Source: Corallococcus coralloides DSM 2259
GTDB taxonomy: Bacteria; Myxococcota; Myxococcia; Myxococcales; Myxococcaceae
Length of the DNA stretch: 64,000 bases
Reading direction: 5' to 3'
Assembly (NCBI RefSeq): GCF_000255295.1
Contig: NC_017030.1
Span: 9,522,328-9,586,327 of the forward strand
Shown here: piece after piece, positions 45,665 through 53,532 of the stretch
How the letters are laid out: each line of letters opens with the position of its first letter
Position numbering within the stretch: the stretch's first letter is position 1
Made by a program: the position numbers and the translations under genes
The notes under the pieces: generated by a model
Seen by the model: the letters and a program-made list of their open reading frames with translations, nothing else
What the model was told of the DNA's origin: nothing
Databases searched by the model: none

Positions 45665-46681
45665 TCAGTCGACGCGGGTGTAGGTCACGTCCAGCTGCGC
45701 CACCACGCGCTCGCCCACGGACGCCCAGCAGGCGAAGGTGTGGTCCGCGCCGCGCACGCGGGTGCGGTGCGCGCCGAACACCACCGTCTGGCCCGCGTAG
45801 GCCAGGCTGTCCGCGGACAGCTTCACGTCCCTGGCCACGAAGCGGGCGCCCGGCGCGCGCTCCAGCGAGCGGCCCAGCGTGGTCGCCATGCGCGTCATGC
45901 CGCCCGCGACGACGGCCACCGGCATCACCGGGTGCATGGCGAAGTGGCCCTTGCACAGCTCCGGGGTGACGACGAGCGAGGAGCGCATGATGTCGCCCTC
46001 CATGCGGAAGTCCTGGAGGTCCAGCGGCTTGCTGTACGGGTTCTGCCGCAGCTTCGCCCACTCCTCCGGGGTGCGCTGCACGGTGTCCGCGGGGCGCGGC
46101 TCGCGGCGCATCTCCTGGCGCGCCTCGCCGAACAGGCGGGTGAAGGCGGCGGCGGACAGCACGTTGTAGTCCACCTCCAGCTTGAACAGCGGCGTGCCGT
46201 CCGACGAGGACAGCAGCGTGCGCGCCGTGCAGGTGCGCTTGCCCGTGTACTCCGCCTGCGCCAGCGCCCAGAGCATGTCCGTGGCGCGCTCCTGCGCGGT
46301 GGGCGAAAGCCACTGACCGCGCGCCGCGCTGGCCAGGTAGAAGTGCTGCCCGTCCTTGGGCGCCACCAGCGCCGCGCCGCACGAACCCAGGATGGCCAGG
46401 TGCCGGCCCGCCTCGCCCAGGCCCAGCGGCATCGCCTCCGCGTCCGGCGCCATCTGCACCGGCACGCGCGCCACCACCTCGCCCGGCAGCACCGTCACGT
46501 CCTTCAGCGCGAAGTACGGGTCCCGCACGCAGATGCGCGGGTACAGCTCCTGCGCGCTCAGCACCGTGTACGGCGCCGCCTCCGACAGGGGCATCCGGGG
46601 CTCGGCCATCCACGGCATGACGGACTTCACCGCGGAGACAGCCGGGGACGACACGGGAGCGGGGGCGATGGCCTGGAGCAT
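45665..46681 (-). CDS. Possible double-hotdog protein of unknown function
   Basis: The protein has 338 residues. The C-terminal part, VTPELCKGHFAMHPVMPVAV then AGGMTRMATTLGRS, resembles FabA/FabZ-like dehydratases, in which GHFP and a helix with active-site residues face the acyl thioester; the His is kept (GHFAMHP). The N-terminal half (DPYFALKDVTVLPGEVVARV, LGEAGRHLAILGSCGAALVA) has a similar beta-helix pattern and may be a second hotdog. It may act on acyl-CoA or acyl-ACP. No acyltransferase or polyketide genes adjoin it. Long upstream region (46682-47081). Confidence 0.55.
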   Translation of the reverse strand: MLQAIAPAPVSSPAVSAVKSVMPWMAEPRMPLSEAAPYTVLSAQELYPRICVRDPYFALKDVTVLPGEVVARVPVQMAPDAEAMPLGLGEAGRHLAILGSCGAALVAPKDGQHFYLASAARGQWLSPTAQERATDMLWALAQAEYTGKRTCTARTLLSSSDGTPLFKLEVDYNVLSAAAFTRLFGEARQEMRREPRPADTVQRTPEEWAKLRQNPYSKPLDLQDFRMEGDIMRSSLVVTPELCKGHFAMHPVMPVAVVAGGMTRMATTLGRSLERAPGARFVARDVKLSADSLAYAGQTVVFGAHRTRVRGADHTFACWASVGERVVAQLDVTYTRVD

Positions 46682-46913
46682 GGAAGGGCTGACCTCGTTT
46701 CAGACGCCGGGTGCCGGGGGACACCTGGCCGCAGGGTAACCAAGTTCTATTGCGCTGGGACAGTACTTTTCTCTGCCCCGCGAAAAGATTCTCGATTCAT
46801 CGACGAAAGTGTTGCTGCTCTGCCGTATTTTTCTACCTGAACCGGAAAAAACGGACGGGGACGCTGCAATTTGAAGCAGGCAAGCCCCTGCGTAAAGGGC
46901 TGTCTGGCAGCCA

Positions 46914-46956
46914 GTTCTCAACGCCCCCGGGTCGAAACGACCCCTCCCTTGAGAAC
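46914..46956. repeat. Nested inverted repeat (structured element)
   Basis: Outer arms GTTCTCAA (46914-46921) and TTGAGAAC (46949-46956) pair over 8 bp. An inner GGGTCG/CGACCC (46929-46934 and 46938-46943) pairs over 6 bp with a 3-nt AAA loop. Spacing and symmetry suggest a folded RNA or a protein site. The strand is unknown. Confidence 0.55.
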
Positions 46957-47021
46957 CCTGTCCATGTCTTTTCAGGGGGTTACGAGGCGGAATAAACCTC
47001 AAGCCCTGTAAAACACGTGCA

Positions 47022-47067
47022 GCACCGGCCGAGTAGCTTTTCTACTCCTGGGGTGAAGTCCCGGTGC
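47022..47067 (-). terminator. Candidate terminator of kup
   Basis: Outer arms GCACCGG (47022-47028) and CCGGTGC (47061-47067) and inner GAGTAG/CTACTC (47031-47036, 47042-47047) form a branched stem 14 nt beyond the kup stop. On the minus strand the transcript continues TGCACGTGTTTTAC, a short U-run. Confidence 0.5.
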
Positions 47068-47081
47068 GGCACGGGGCCGGA

Positions 47082-48995
47082 TTACAGCTCCACCTGACTT
47101 CCCAGCTCCACCACGCGGTTGGGCGGAATCCGGAAGTAGGCGGTGGCGCTGCGGGCGTTGCGGCTCATCCAGGTGAAGAGGGCCTCGCGCCAGACAGCCA
47201 TCCCGGGCTTCTTGGTGGGGATGAGCGTTTCGCGGCCCAGGAAGAAGCTGGTGCCCATGAGCTGGAACTGGAGGCCCTTCTCCCGGCAGCGCTTGAGGAT
47301 GTCCGGGATGCTGGGGTTCTCCATGAAGCCGTAGCGGGCCACGACGCGCACGAAGCCCTGCTCCATGGGCTCCACCTCCACGCGCTCCTGGGCCACCACG
47401 TGGGGAATCTCCTCCGGGATGATGGTGAGGAGCACCACCTGCTCATGGAGGATCTTGTTGTGCTTCAGGTTGTGCAGGAGCGCGGGCGGGGTGCCTTCCG
47501 GGTTGCCCGTCATGAAGATGGCGGTGCCGGGCACGCGCAGGGGCGGGTGGTCCCCGAAGCTGCCCAACAGGTCCTTGAGGCCCAGGCTGGCCGCGCGCAG
47601 CTTGCCGGCGAGGATGTCCCGGCCGCGCTTCCAGGTGGTCATCAGCGTGAAGATGCAGACGGCGAGCAGCAGCGGGAACCAGCCGCCGTCGGGGATCTTC
47701 GCCACGTTGGCGCCGAAGAAGGCCAGGTCCACCAGCATGAAGAGGCTGGCGATGGGCAGGGCCACGGCGCGGCGGACGCCCCAGCGCTCGCGGGCCACCA
47801 CGTAGGCCAGCATGGTGGTGATGCCCATGGTCGTCGTCACCGCGATGCCGTACGCGGCCGCCAGCCGGCTGGAGGAGCCGAAGCCGAGCACCAGCGCGAT
47901 GACGCCCACCAGCAGCGCCGCGTTGATGCCGGGCAGGTAGATCTGCCCCATCTCCTCCGCGGACGTGTGCACCACCTCCATGCGCGGGCAGTAGCCCAGC
48001 TGCATGGCCTGCCGGGTGGTGGAGAAGGAGCCGGAGATGAGGGCCTGGGACGCGATGACGGCCGCGGCGGTGGACAGGGCGACCAGCGGATACAGGGCCC
48101 AGTCCGGGGCCAGGAGGAAGAAGGGGTTTCGGGCGGCCTCCGCGTGGCGCAGGAGCAGCGCGCCCTGGCCCAGGTAGTTGAGCACCAGGGACGGCAGCAC
48201 CAGCCCGAACCAGGCCCGCCGGATGGGCTTCGCGCCGAAGTGGCCCATGTCCGCGTAGAGCGCCTCGCCGCCCGTCACCACCAGGATGACGGCGCCCAGC
48301 ACCAAGAAGCCGTGCCACCCGTTGTCCATGAAGAACTGCACGCCGTGCACGGGCGATAGCGACCAGAGCACCGCGGGGTTGTGCAGCAGCTCCTTCACGC
48401 CCAGCACCGCCAGCACCAGGAACCACACGGTCATCAGGGGGCCGAACACCGAGCCGATGCCCGCCGTGCCCTTGCGCTGCACCATGAACAGCAGCAGCAG
48501 GATGACGAGCGAGATGGGAATCACGTACGGCTGGAAGACGGGGGTGGCCACGCTCAGGCCCTCCACCGCGCTCATCACGGAGATGGCCGGGGTGATGACG
48601 CCGTCGCCATAGATGAGCGCCGCGCCGAAGAGGCCCAGCGTGATGAGCACGGGCCGCGCGCGGTGGGACTGGCCCCGGGGCCGGTGCATCGCCAGCGCCA
48701 TCAGCGCGAGGATGCCGCCCTCGCCCCGGTTGTCCGCGCGCATCACGAAGATGATGTACTTCACCGACACGACGATGATGAGCGACCACACGATGAGCGA
48801 CAGCACGCCCAGGACGTTGGCCGGCGTGGGCGTGACGCCGTGCGCTCCGGTGAAGCATTCGCGCAGCGCGTAGAGCGGACTGGTTCCAATGTCTCCGTAG
48901 ACGATGCCCAGCGCGCTCAGGGCGAGCATCGCGATGCGTTTGGGAGATTCCGGCCCCTCCGAAGGGGCGGCCGGTGATTCCGGGGGTGTGTTCAC
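47082..48995 (-). CDS. kup: Low-affinity potassium transporter Kup
   Basis: The protein has 637 residues. The Kup signature is clear: LALSALGIVYGDIGTSPLYA, RADNRGEGGILALMALAM, GAALIYGDGVITPAISVMSA, GGEALYADMGHFG and NYLGQGALLL. Twelve membrane segments are expected, with a cytoplasmic C-terminal domain. It imports K+ with protons. The start is the GTG at 48995 (GGGGG upstream); a longer in-frame start adds a 28-residue Gly/Ala tail. Divergent from the histidine kinase gene at 49263. No c-di-AMP riboswitch was found in front of it. Confidence 0.95.
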   Translation of the reverse strand: MNTPPESPAAPSEGPESPKRIAMLALSALGIVYGDIGTSPLYALRECFTGAHGVTPTPANVLGVLSLIVWSLIIVVSVKYIIFVMRADNRGEGGILALMALAMHRPRGQSHRARPVLITLGLFGAALIYGDGVITPAISVMSAVEGLSVATPVFQPYVIPISLVILLLLFMVQRKGTAGIGSVFGPLMTVWFLVLAVLGVKELLHNPAVLWSLSPVHGVQFFMDNGWHGFLVLGAVILVVTGGEALYADMGHFGAKPIRRAWFGLVLPSLVLNYLGQGALLLRHAEAARNPFFLLAPDWALYPLVALSTAAAVIASQALISGSFSTTRQAMQLGYCPRMEVVHTSAEEMGQIYLPGINAALLVGVIALVLGFGSSSRLAAAYGIAVTTTMGITTMLAYVVARERWGVRRAVALPIASLFMLVDLAFFGANVAKIPDGGWFPLLLAVCIFTLMTTWKRGRDILAGKLRAASLGLKDLLGSFGDHPPLRVPGTAIFMTGNPEGTPPALLHNLKHNKILHEQVVLLTIIPEEIPHVVAQERVEVEPMEQGFVRVVARYGFMENPSIPDILKRCREKGLQFQLMGTSFFLGRETLIPTKKPGMAVWREALFTWMSRNARSATAYFRIPPNRVVELGSQVEL

Positions 48996-49262
48996 GGCCC
49001 CCGCTTTAGCCGAACCCGGGCCCGGAGCAACCGGCGCCTTGCCGCTCCTTTGGTTTCCAGCCGCTCCGGGTGTTCCCATGTGCGCGCTTGGACGCCCTGC
49101 CCTTGAGGGTGCCGGGCCGCGGAACGAGACAGGTGCCCGTCACCAACGCTTCCGGTGGGTGGGTGTCGAGCATCCGCAGAAGTCAGGGATGGCGGGACCT
49201 GGGACGCAGAGCGCCGCGAGCGGGGGCGTGTTCCCATGGCGGGTGCAACGGGGGGACGTGGC

Positions 49263-51833
49263 ATGACGATGGTCGCAACCAGACTGGGGGAGGCGCGGCA
49301 GTACGGGGCGCGGCTTCCGGAGATTGAAGAGCGGCTGGCGCTGCTGGCGGAGGCCTCGCGGGTGCTGGCGGACGCGTCGCTGGAGCCCCCGGCGGTGATG
49401 GAGCGGCTGTGCGGGTTGGTGGTGCCGCTGCTCGGCTCCGCGTGCGCGCTGCGGCTGTTGTCGGAGGACGGGCTGTGGCTGCGCACGGTGGCGTCGGCGG
49501 CGGCGGTGCCGGAGGCGCGCGTGCGGCTGCAGGCGCTGTTCTCCCAGCGGGTGCGCGCGGACGAGGGCGTGGCGGCGGAGGTGCTGGACACGGGCGTGGC
49601 GCAGGGAGTGGAGGCGGTGCTGGTGCTGCCGCTGAGGGCCCGGGGGAGAGCGCTGGGGACGCTGACGGTGTGGCGGGAGGCGCCGGAGCCGGCGTCGTTC
49701 GAGTCGGCGGAGCAGCTGCTGCTCCAGGAGCTGGCGGACCGGGCGGCGTTGGCGCTGGACGTGGCGCGGGCGTACGCGTCCGAGCGGCAGGCGCGACAGG
49801 CGGCGGAGGTGGCGGCGGGAAGGCTCGCGCGGTTGCAGCACGTCACCGCGGAGCTGTCGGAGGCGCTCACCGCGGCGCGCGTGGCGGAGGTGGTGCTGGA
49901 GCAGGGGCTGACGGTGGCGGACGCGAAGGCCGGGGCGCTGTGGGGCGTGGCGCCGGACGCGATGAGCGCCGCGCTCCTGCGCTGCGCGGGCTGCACGCCG
50001 GACGCGGCGGAGCGGCTGAAGCGGATGCCCCTGGAGGAGGACTCGCCGGTGGCGCGGGTGCTGCGCGAGTCGCGGCCGGTGTGGCTGACGGCGGAGGACG
50101 CGTTGTCGGGGTCGGAGCGGCCGGCGAACTCGTCCGCGTGTCTGCCGCTGGTGGCGGACGGGCGGGTGCTGGGGGCGCTGGTGTTCACCTTCGGCCTGCC
50201 GCACGGGTTCGACGACGACGAGCGGGCCTTCCTCCAGTTGGTGGCGCACCACGCGGCGCAGGCGCTGGCGCGGGCGCGGCTGCTGGAGCGCGAGCAGCGG
50301 GCGCGGGCGGCGCTGCGCGAGGCGCATGGGACGCTGGAGGCCATCATCCAGGCGAGCCCCACGGCCATCATGCTGTTGGATCCGGACGGCACGGTGCGGC
50401 TGTGGAATCCGGCCGCGGAGCGGATGCTGGGATGGACGGCGGAGGAGGTGCTGGGGAAGGTGCTGCCGGCCGTGCCGCCGGAGCACTGGGAGGCGTTCCG
50501 CCACGGCCTGGAGCGCGCCACGCGGGGCACGGTGCTGGACGGCGCACCGCTGGCGGCGCGGCGGCGCGACGGTGGCGCGGTGCAGGTGGCCATGTGGACG
50601 GGGCGCGTGCACCCGGCGAGCGGACCACCGCAGTGCCTGAGCGTGATGGTGGACATCACCGAGCGCCAGCGCGGCGAGGCGGCGCAGCGCTTCCTCGCGG
50701 AGGCCGGCGGGGTGCTGGCGGGGAGTCTGGAAGAAGAGGAGACGCTGGAGCGCGTGGCGCACCTGGCGGTGCCGCAGTACGCGGAGGCCTGCGGCGTGTT
50801 CCTGGAGGACGAGTCCGGCGGCGTGCGCTGCGTGGCCACGGCGGGCGTCGGGGACGGCGAGGTGCCCCCCCCGGGGCTCGCGGTGGTGTCGCGGGTCATC
50901 CAGTCCGGGAGGCCGGAGTCGCGCTCGGGGCTGTCGGAGGGGGACCCGTCGTACGCGCGGGCGGGCGGGACGTGCGCGTACCTGTGCGTGCCGCTGCGGG
51001 TGCGCGGGCACACGCTGGGGGCGCTGACGTTCGTCACGTCGAAGGGGGCGTACGACGCGCAGGACCTGGCGCTGGCGCAGGAGCTGGCGCGGCGGGCGGC
51101 GCTGGCGCTGGACAACGCGAGCCTCTACCGGGACGCGCGTCAGGCCATCCGCCTGCGCGAGGAGTTCCTGTCCATCGCGAGCCATGAGTTGAAGACGCCC
51201 ATCAGCGCGCTGCAGCTCCAGGTGCAGAGCCTGCTGGCGGGGCTGACGAAGTCGGGAGCGGCCTTCGACCCGGAGCGGCTCAAGCGCGGCCTGGAGCGGG
51301 TGGACCGGCAGGTGAAGCGGCAGACCTTGCTGGTGAACGACCTGCTGGACGTGTCCCGCTTGAGCGCGGGGAAGCTGGAGCTGGTGCTGGAGCCCCTGGA
51401 GCTGGGGACGCTGGTGCGGGAGGTGGCCGAGCGCTTCGAGCAGGAGTACGCGCGCTCGGGGACGCCGCTGGAGCTGTCGCTGGCGCCGGAGGTGGTGGGG
51501 CAGTGGGACCGGCTGCGGTTGGATCAGGTCTTCACCAACCTGTTCTCCAACGCGCTGAAGTACGGGCGGGGCAACCCGGTGCACGTGTCGCTGGAGGTGG
51601 AGGAAGACCGGGCCCGGCTGCGGGTGAAGGACGGCGGCATCGGCATCGCGAAGGAGCACCTGCCGCGCCTGTTCCACCGCTTCGAGCGCGCGGTGTCCGA
51701 GCGCAACTACGGCGGCTTCGGGCTGGGGCTGTGGATCGCCCGCCAGATTGTCGAGGCGATGGGCGGCCACATTGAAGTGGAGAGCGTCCTGGGCGAGGGC
51801 TCCACGTTCATCGTGGAGCTGCCGCGGGGCTAG
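49263..51833 (+). CDS. GAF/PAS multi-domain sensor histidine kinase
   Basis: The protein has 856 residues without membrane helices. Two GAF-like blocks (about 30-165 and 185-335) are followed by a PAS domain (about 345-460: LEAIIQASPTAIMLLDPDG), a third GAF, HisKA with His641 in IASHELKTPI, and an HATPase (NLFSNALKYG, GIGIAKEHLPRLFHRFERA, GGFGLGLWIARQI). The start is ATG 49263 with GGGGGGA upstream. No receiver or response regulator follows; the stop shares CTAG with the next, convergent gene. Confidence 0.9.
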   Translation: MTMVATRLGEARQYGARLPEIEERLALLAEASRVLADASLEPPAVMERLCGLVVPLLGSACALRLLSEDGLWLRTVASAAAVPEARVRLQALFSQRVRADEGVAAEVLDTGVAQGVEAVLVLPLRARGRALGTLTVWREAPEPASFESAEQLLLQELADRAALALDVARAYASERQARQAAEVAAGRLARLQHVTAELSEALTAARVAEVVLEQGLTVADAKAGALWGVAPDAMSAALLRCAGCTPDAAERLKRMPLEEDSPVARVLRESRPVWLTAEDALSGSERPANSSACLPLVADGRVLGALVFTFGLPHGFDDDERAFLQLVAHHAAQALARARLLEREQRARAALREAHGTLEAIIQASPTAIMLLDPDGTVRLWNPAAERMLGWTAEEVLGKVLPAVPPEHWEAFRHGLERATRGTVLDGAPLAARRRDGGAVQVAMWTGRVHPASGPPQCLSVMVDITERQRGEAAQRFLAEAGGVLAGSLEEEETLERVAHLAVPQYAEACGVFLEDESGGVRCVATAGVGDGEVPPPGLAVVSRVIQSGRPESRSGLSEGDPSYARAGGTCAYLCVPLRVRGHTLGALTFVTSKGAYDAQDLALAQELARRAALALDNASLYRDARQAIRLREEFLSIASHELKTPISALQLQVQSLLAGLTKSGAAFDPERLKRGLERVDRQVKRQTLLVNDLLDVSRLSAGKLELVLEPLELGTLVREVAERFEQEYARSGTPLELSLAPEVVGQWDRLRLDQVFTNLFSNALKYGRGNPVHVSLEVEEDRARLRVKDGGIGIAKEHLPRLFHRFERAVSERNYGGFGLGLWIARQIVEAMGGHIEVESVLGEGSTFIVELPRG

Positions 51834-52846
51834 CGGTGGAAGGCGGGGAGTCCTTCCGCGATGAAGCCGCAGCCGCGCTGGGATTCGCGGCGGTGGAGGA
51901 CATGGCAGCGCTCGGGGGTGGGACAGTCGGTGTCGCGGGTGCAGGGCTGGAAGCAGTAGCCGCTGAGCTCATCGCAGGTGAGGCCCGGGCCGCAGGGCGA
52001 CGTGTCATCGCAGCGGGCGCGGCACTCGAAGGCCATGGTTTCGAGCGTGGGCTCGGCGAAGCCGCGCAGGCAGTCCTGGTTCGCGGCGCAGGGCGCGTCG
52101 TCCAGGCAGGCGGGGCCCACGAAGGGGCGGCAGATGGGCACTTCGCCCGGGCCGTCCATTTCGCAGCGTTCGCCCCGGGGACAGGCGCGGTCGCGGCAGC
52201 TGGGGACGCAGGCGCCGCGGACGCGGTAGGGATTGGGAGCGCACTCGGTGCCGGTGGCGCAGGCGTCCGGGTCGTGCACGTCGCACGGCGGGCCGCAGAA
52301 CTCATGGACGCAGAGGAGCCCCGGTGCGCAGCGGCCCTCCGGCTCCCGCGAATAGCCCGTGCAGCGCTCTCCGGCGCGCAGCGTTCCCTGCGGCACGCAG
52401 CGGCGCAGGGACTGGCCAGACGCGGACGTGTCCACGGGGTGGCAGGTGTCGGACGGGGTGCAGTCTGAAGCGTCATCGCAGAAGCGGTGCAGGGGCTGGC
52501 AGTCGCGAAAGCCGAAGTCCGGGTGGTGCGCGCACACGGTGTCGGCGGGGCACGCGTCGTCCGAGTCGCAGCGGTCCTCGCAGGCGAGCGAGCCCCGGGT
52601 GTCCGCGTGGCAGTTGGATGGGACGTGGGTGAGCCGGATGCCGTTGCTCAGCACGACGACGTCCGGAGGTTCGCTCCCTTCGCCGTCCAGGTCGTCGCTG
52701 GATTCGAGGCTCAGGTGGACGGGGTCATCCGAAAGGTCCGCCTGAGCGGTGAGGTCCGGTCCGGGCCACGCGAGCCACACGCCCGTGCCCACGGCGGTCA
52801 CGAACGAGGTGAAGGCGATGAGGAGGCAGAGCCTGCGCGGAGTCAC
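51830..52846 (-). CDS. Secreted cysteine-rich repeat protein
   Basis: The protein has 338 residues. A signal-anchor (LCLLIAFTSFVTAVGTGV) is followed from about residue 75 by roughly thirty Cys in short EB-like or disulfide repeats: CEDRCDSDDACPADTVC, CDDASDCTPSDTC, CRDRACPRGERC, CLDDAPCAANQDC, CTRDTDCPTPERC. Such modules are frequent in secreted myxobacterial proteins and in metazoan EB domains. It probably lies in the envelope; function unknown. It overlaps the kinase stop by 4 nt (CTAG). Confidence 0.8.
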   Translation of the reverse strand: MTPRRLCLLIAFTSFVTAVGTGVWLAWPGPDLTAQADLSDDPVHLSLESSDDLDGEGSEPPDVVVLSNGIRLTHVPSNCHADTRGSLACEDRCDSDDACPADTVCAHHPDFGFRDCQPLHRFCDDASDCTPSDTCHPVDTSASGQSLRRCVPQGTLRAGERCTGYSREPEGRCAPGLLCVHEFCGPPCDVHDPDACATGTECAPNPYRVRGACVPSCRDRACPRGERCEMDGPGEVPICRPFVGPACLDDAPCAANQDCLRGFAEPTLETMAFECRARCDDTSPCGPGLTCDELSGYCFQPCTRDTDCPTPERCHVLHRRESQRGCGFIAEGLPAFHR

Positions 52847-52896
52847 CGGATGGCCCTGCCCTTCATCACCGCCTCCTCAGGTCGCGGGGGCGAAGC

Positions 52897-53442
52897 CTAC
52901 AGCGCCAGGAGCAGCAGCGACGCCTGCTCCGCGGGCGAGGCCGCGAGGAAGGCGTCCGGCAGCGTGATGACCGTGGGCGGCATGAACGAGCGGTCGCAGC
53001 TGCGCTTTCCCTCGTAGGTGCGACCCTCTTCCTTCGCCTTCAGCCGGTACGTGCAGTCGCGCACGTACACCGTCAGCTCCTGCGGTGACAGCGTCAGGTT
53101 GACGGGGCGCCCGTAGAAGCCGCCCTTCGCCTTCACCGCGTCGCCATCCTTCTTCACGTCCAGGTTCACCACCGCGGTCCCGATGTTGCCCTTCACCTTC
53201 TCGTCCTCCAGCTTCAGCGTCACCGGGGCGTCCGCCACGCGGCCTCGCAGCTCGCCGGGAAGACGGGACACCTGGAACTCGGGCCCCGTGACGTTGTCCG
53301 GCGTGATCCGCAGGTTGAACTGCGTCCGCGCGACGCTGAAGCCGATCTGGTCCTGCGCCGAGGACGCCCACGCTCCGCCCACACCCGCGAGTACCGCCAA
53401 CACTCCCACACCCCGACGCAATGACTGGCTGTTGCGCTTCAT
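52897..53442 (-). CDS. Secreted hypothetical protein
   Basis: The protein has 181 residues with an N-terminal signal (GVGVLAVLAGVGGAWASSAQ). The rest is beta-rich with conserved-looking segments such as TQFNLRITPDNVTG, GTAVVNLDVKKDG and YVRDCTYRLKAKEEG; two Cys (DCTYR, RSCDR) could form a disulfide. I recognise no family. The start at ATG 53442 is the first to give a proper signal peptide. Confidence 0.72.
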   Translation of the reverse strand: MKRNSQSLRRGVGVLAVLAGVGGAWASSAQDQIGFSVARTQFNLRITPDNVTGPEFQVSRLPGELRGRVADAPVTLKLEDEKVKGNIGTAVVNLDVKKDGDAVKAKGGFYGRPVNLTLSPQELTVYVRDCTYRLKAKEEGRTYEGKRSCDRSFMPPTVITLPDAFLAASPAEQASLLLLAL

Positions 53443-53532
53443 GGATAGGACTCTCCTCGCTGACATGGCCAATGTGTAACGTCCCCGGGCCGCCGACATA
53501 CCGGCGGCGGCCGGGTCCCTTCGAAGGGAGGC

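Larger units (their letters stand above)
46682..47081. other. 400-base intergenic region with several inverted repeats; possible structured RNA
   Basis: This region between kup and the hotdog-like gene, both on the minus strand, is AT-richer than the genes around it and has no plausible protein. Hairpins include GCAGG/CCTGC near 46876-46891, GGCTG/CAGCC near 46899-46912, the nested element at 46914-46956, and the terminator-like fold at 47022-47067. The promoter of the downstream gene must lie in the lower part. No known riboswitch or RNA family could be matched by eye. Confidence 0.45.

Noticed and set aside
46682..47081. CRISPR-like repeats or a tRNA in the structured gap.
   Set aside because: The hairpins differ from each other, no unit recurs with constant spacing, and no TTC-arm or acceptor stem could be drawn.
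48996..49262. c-di-AMP riboswitch in front of kup.
   Set aside because: I could not find the conserved blocks of that element in these 267 bases.
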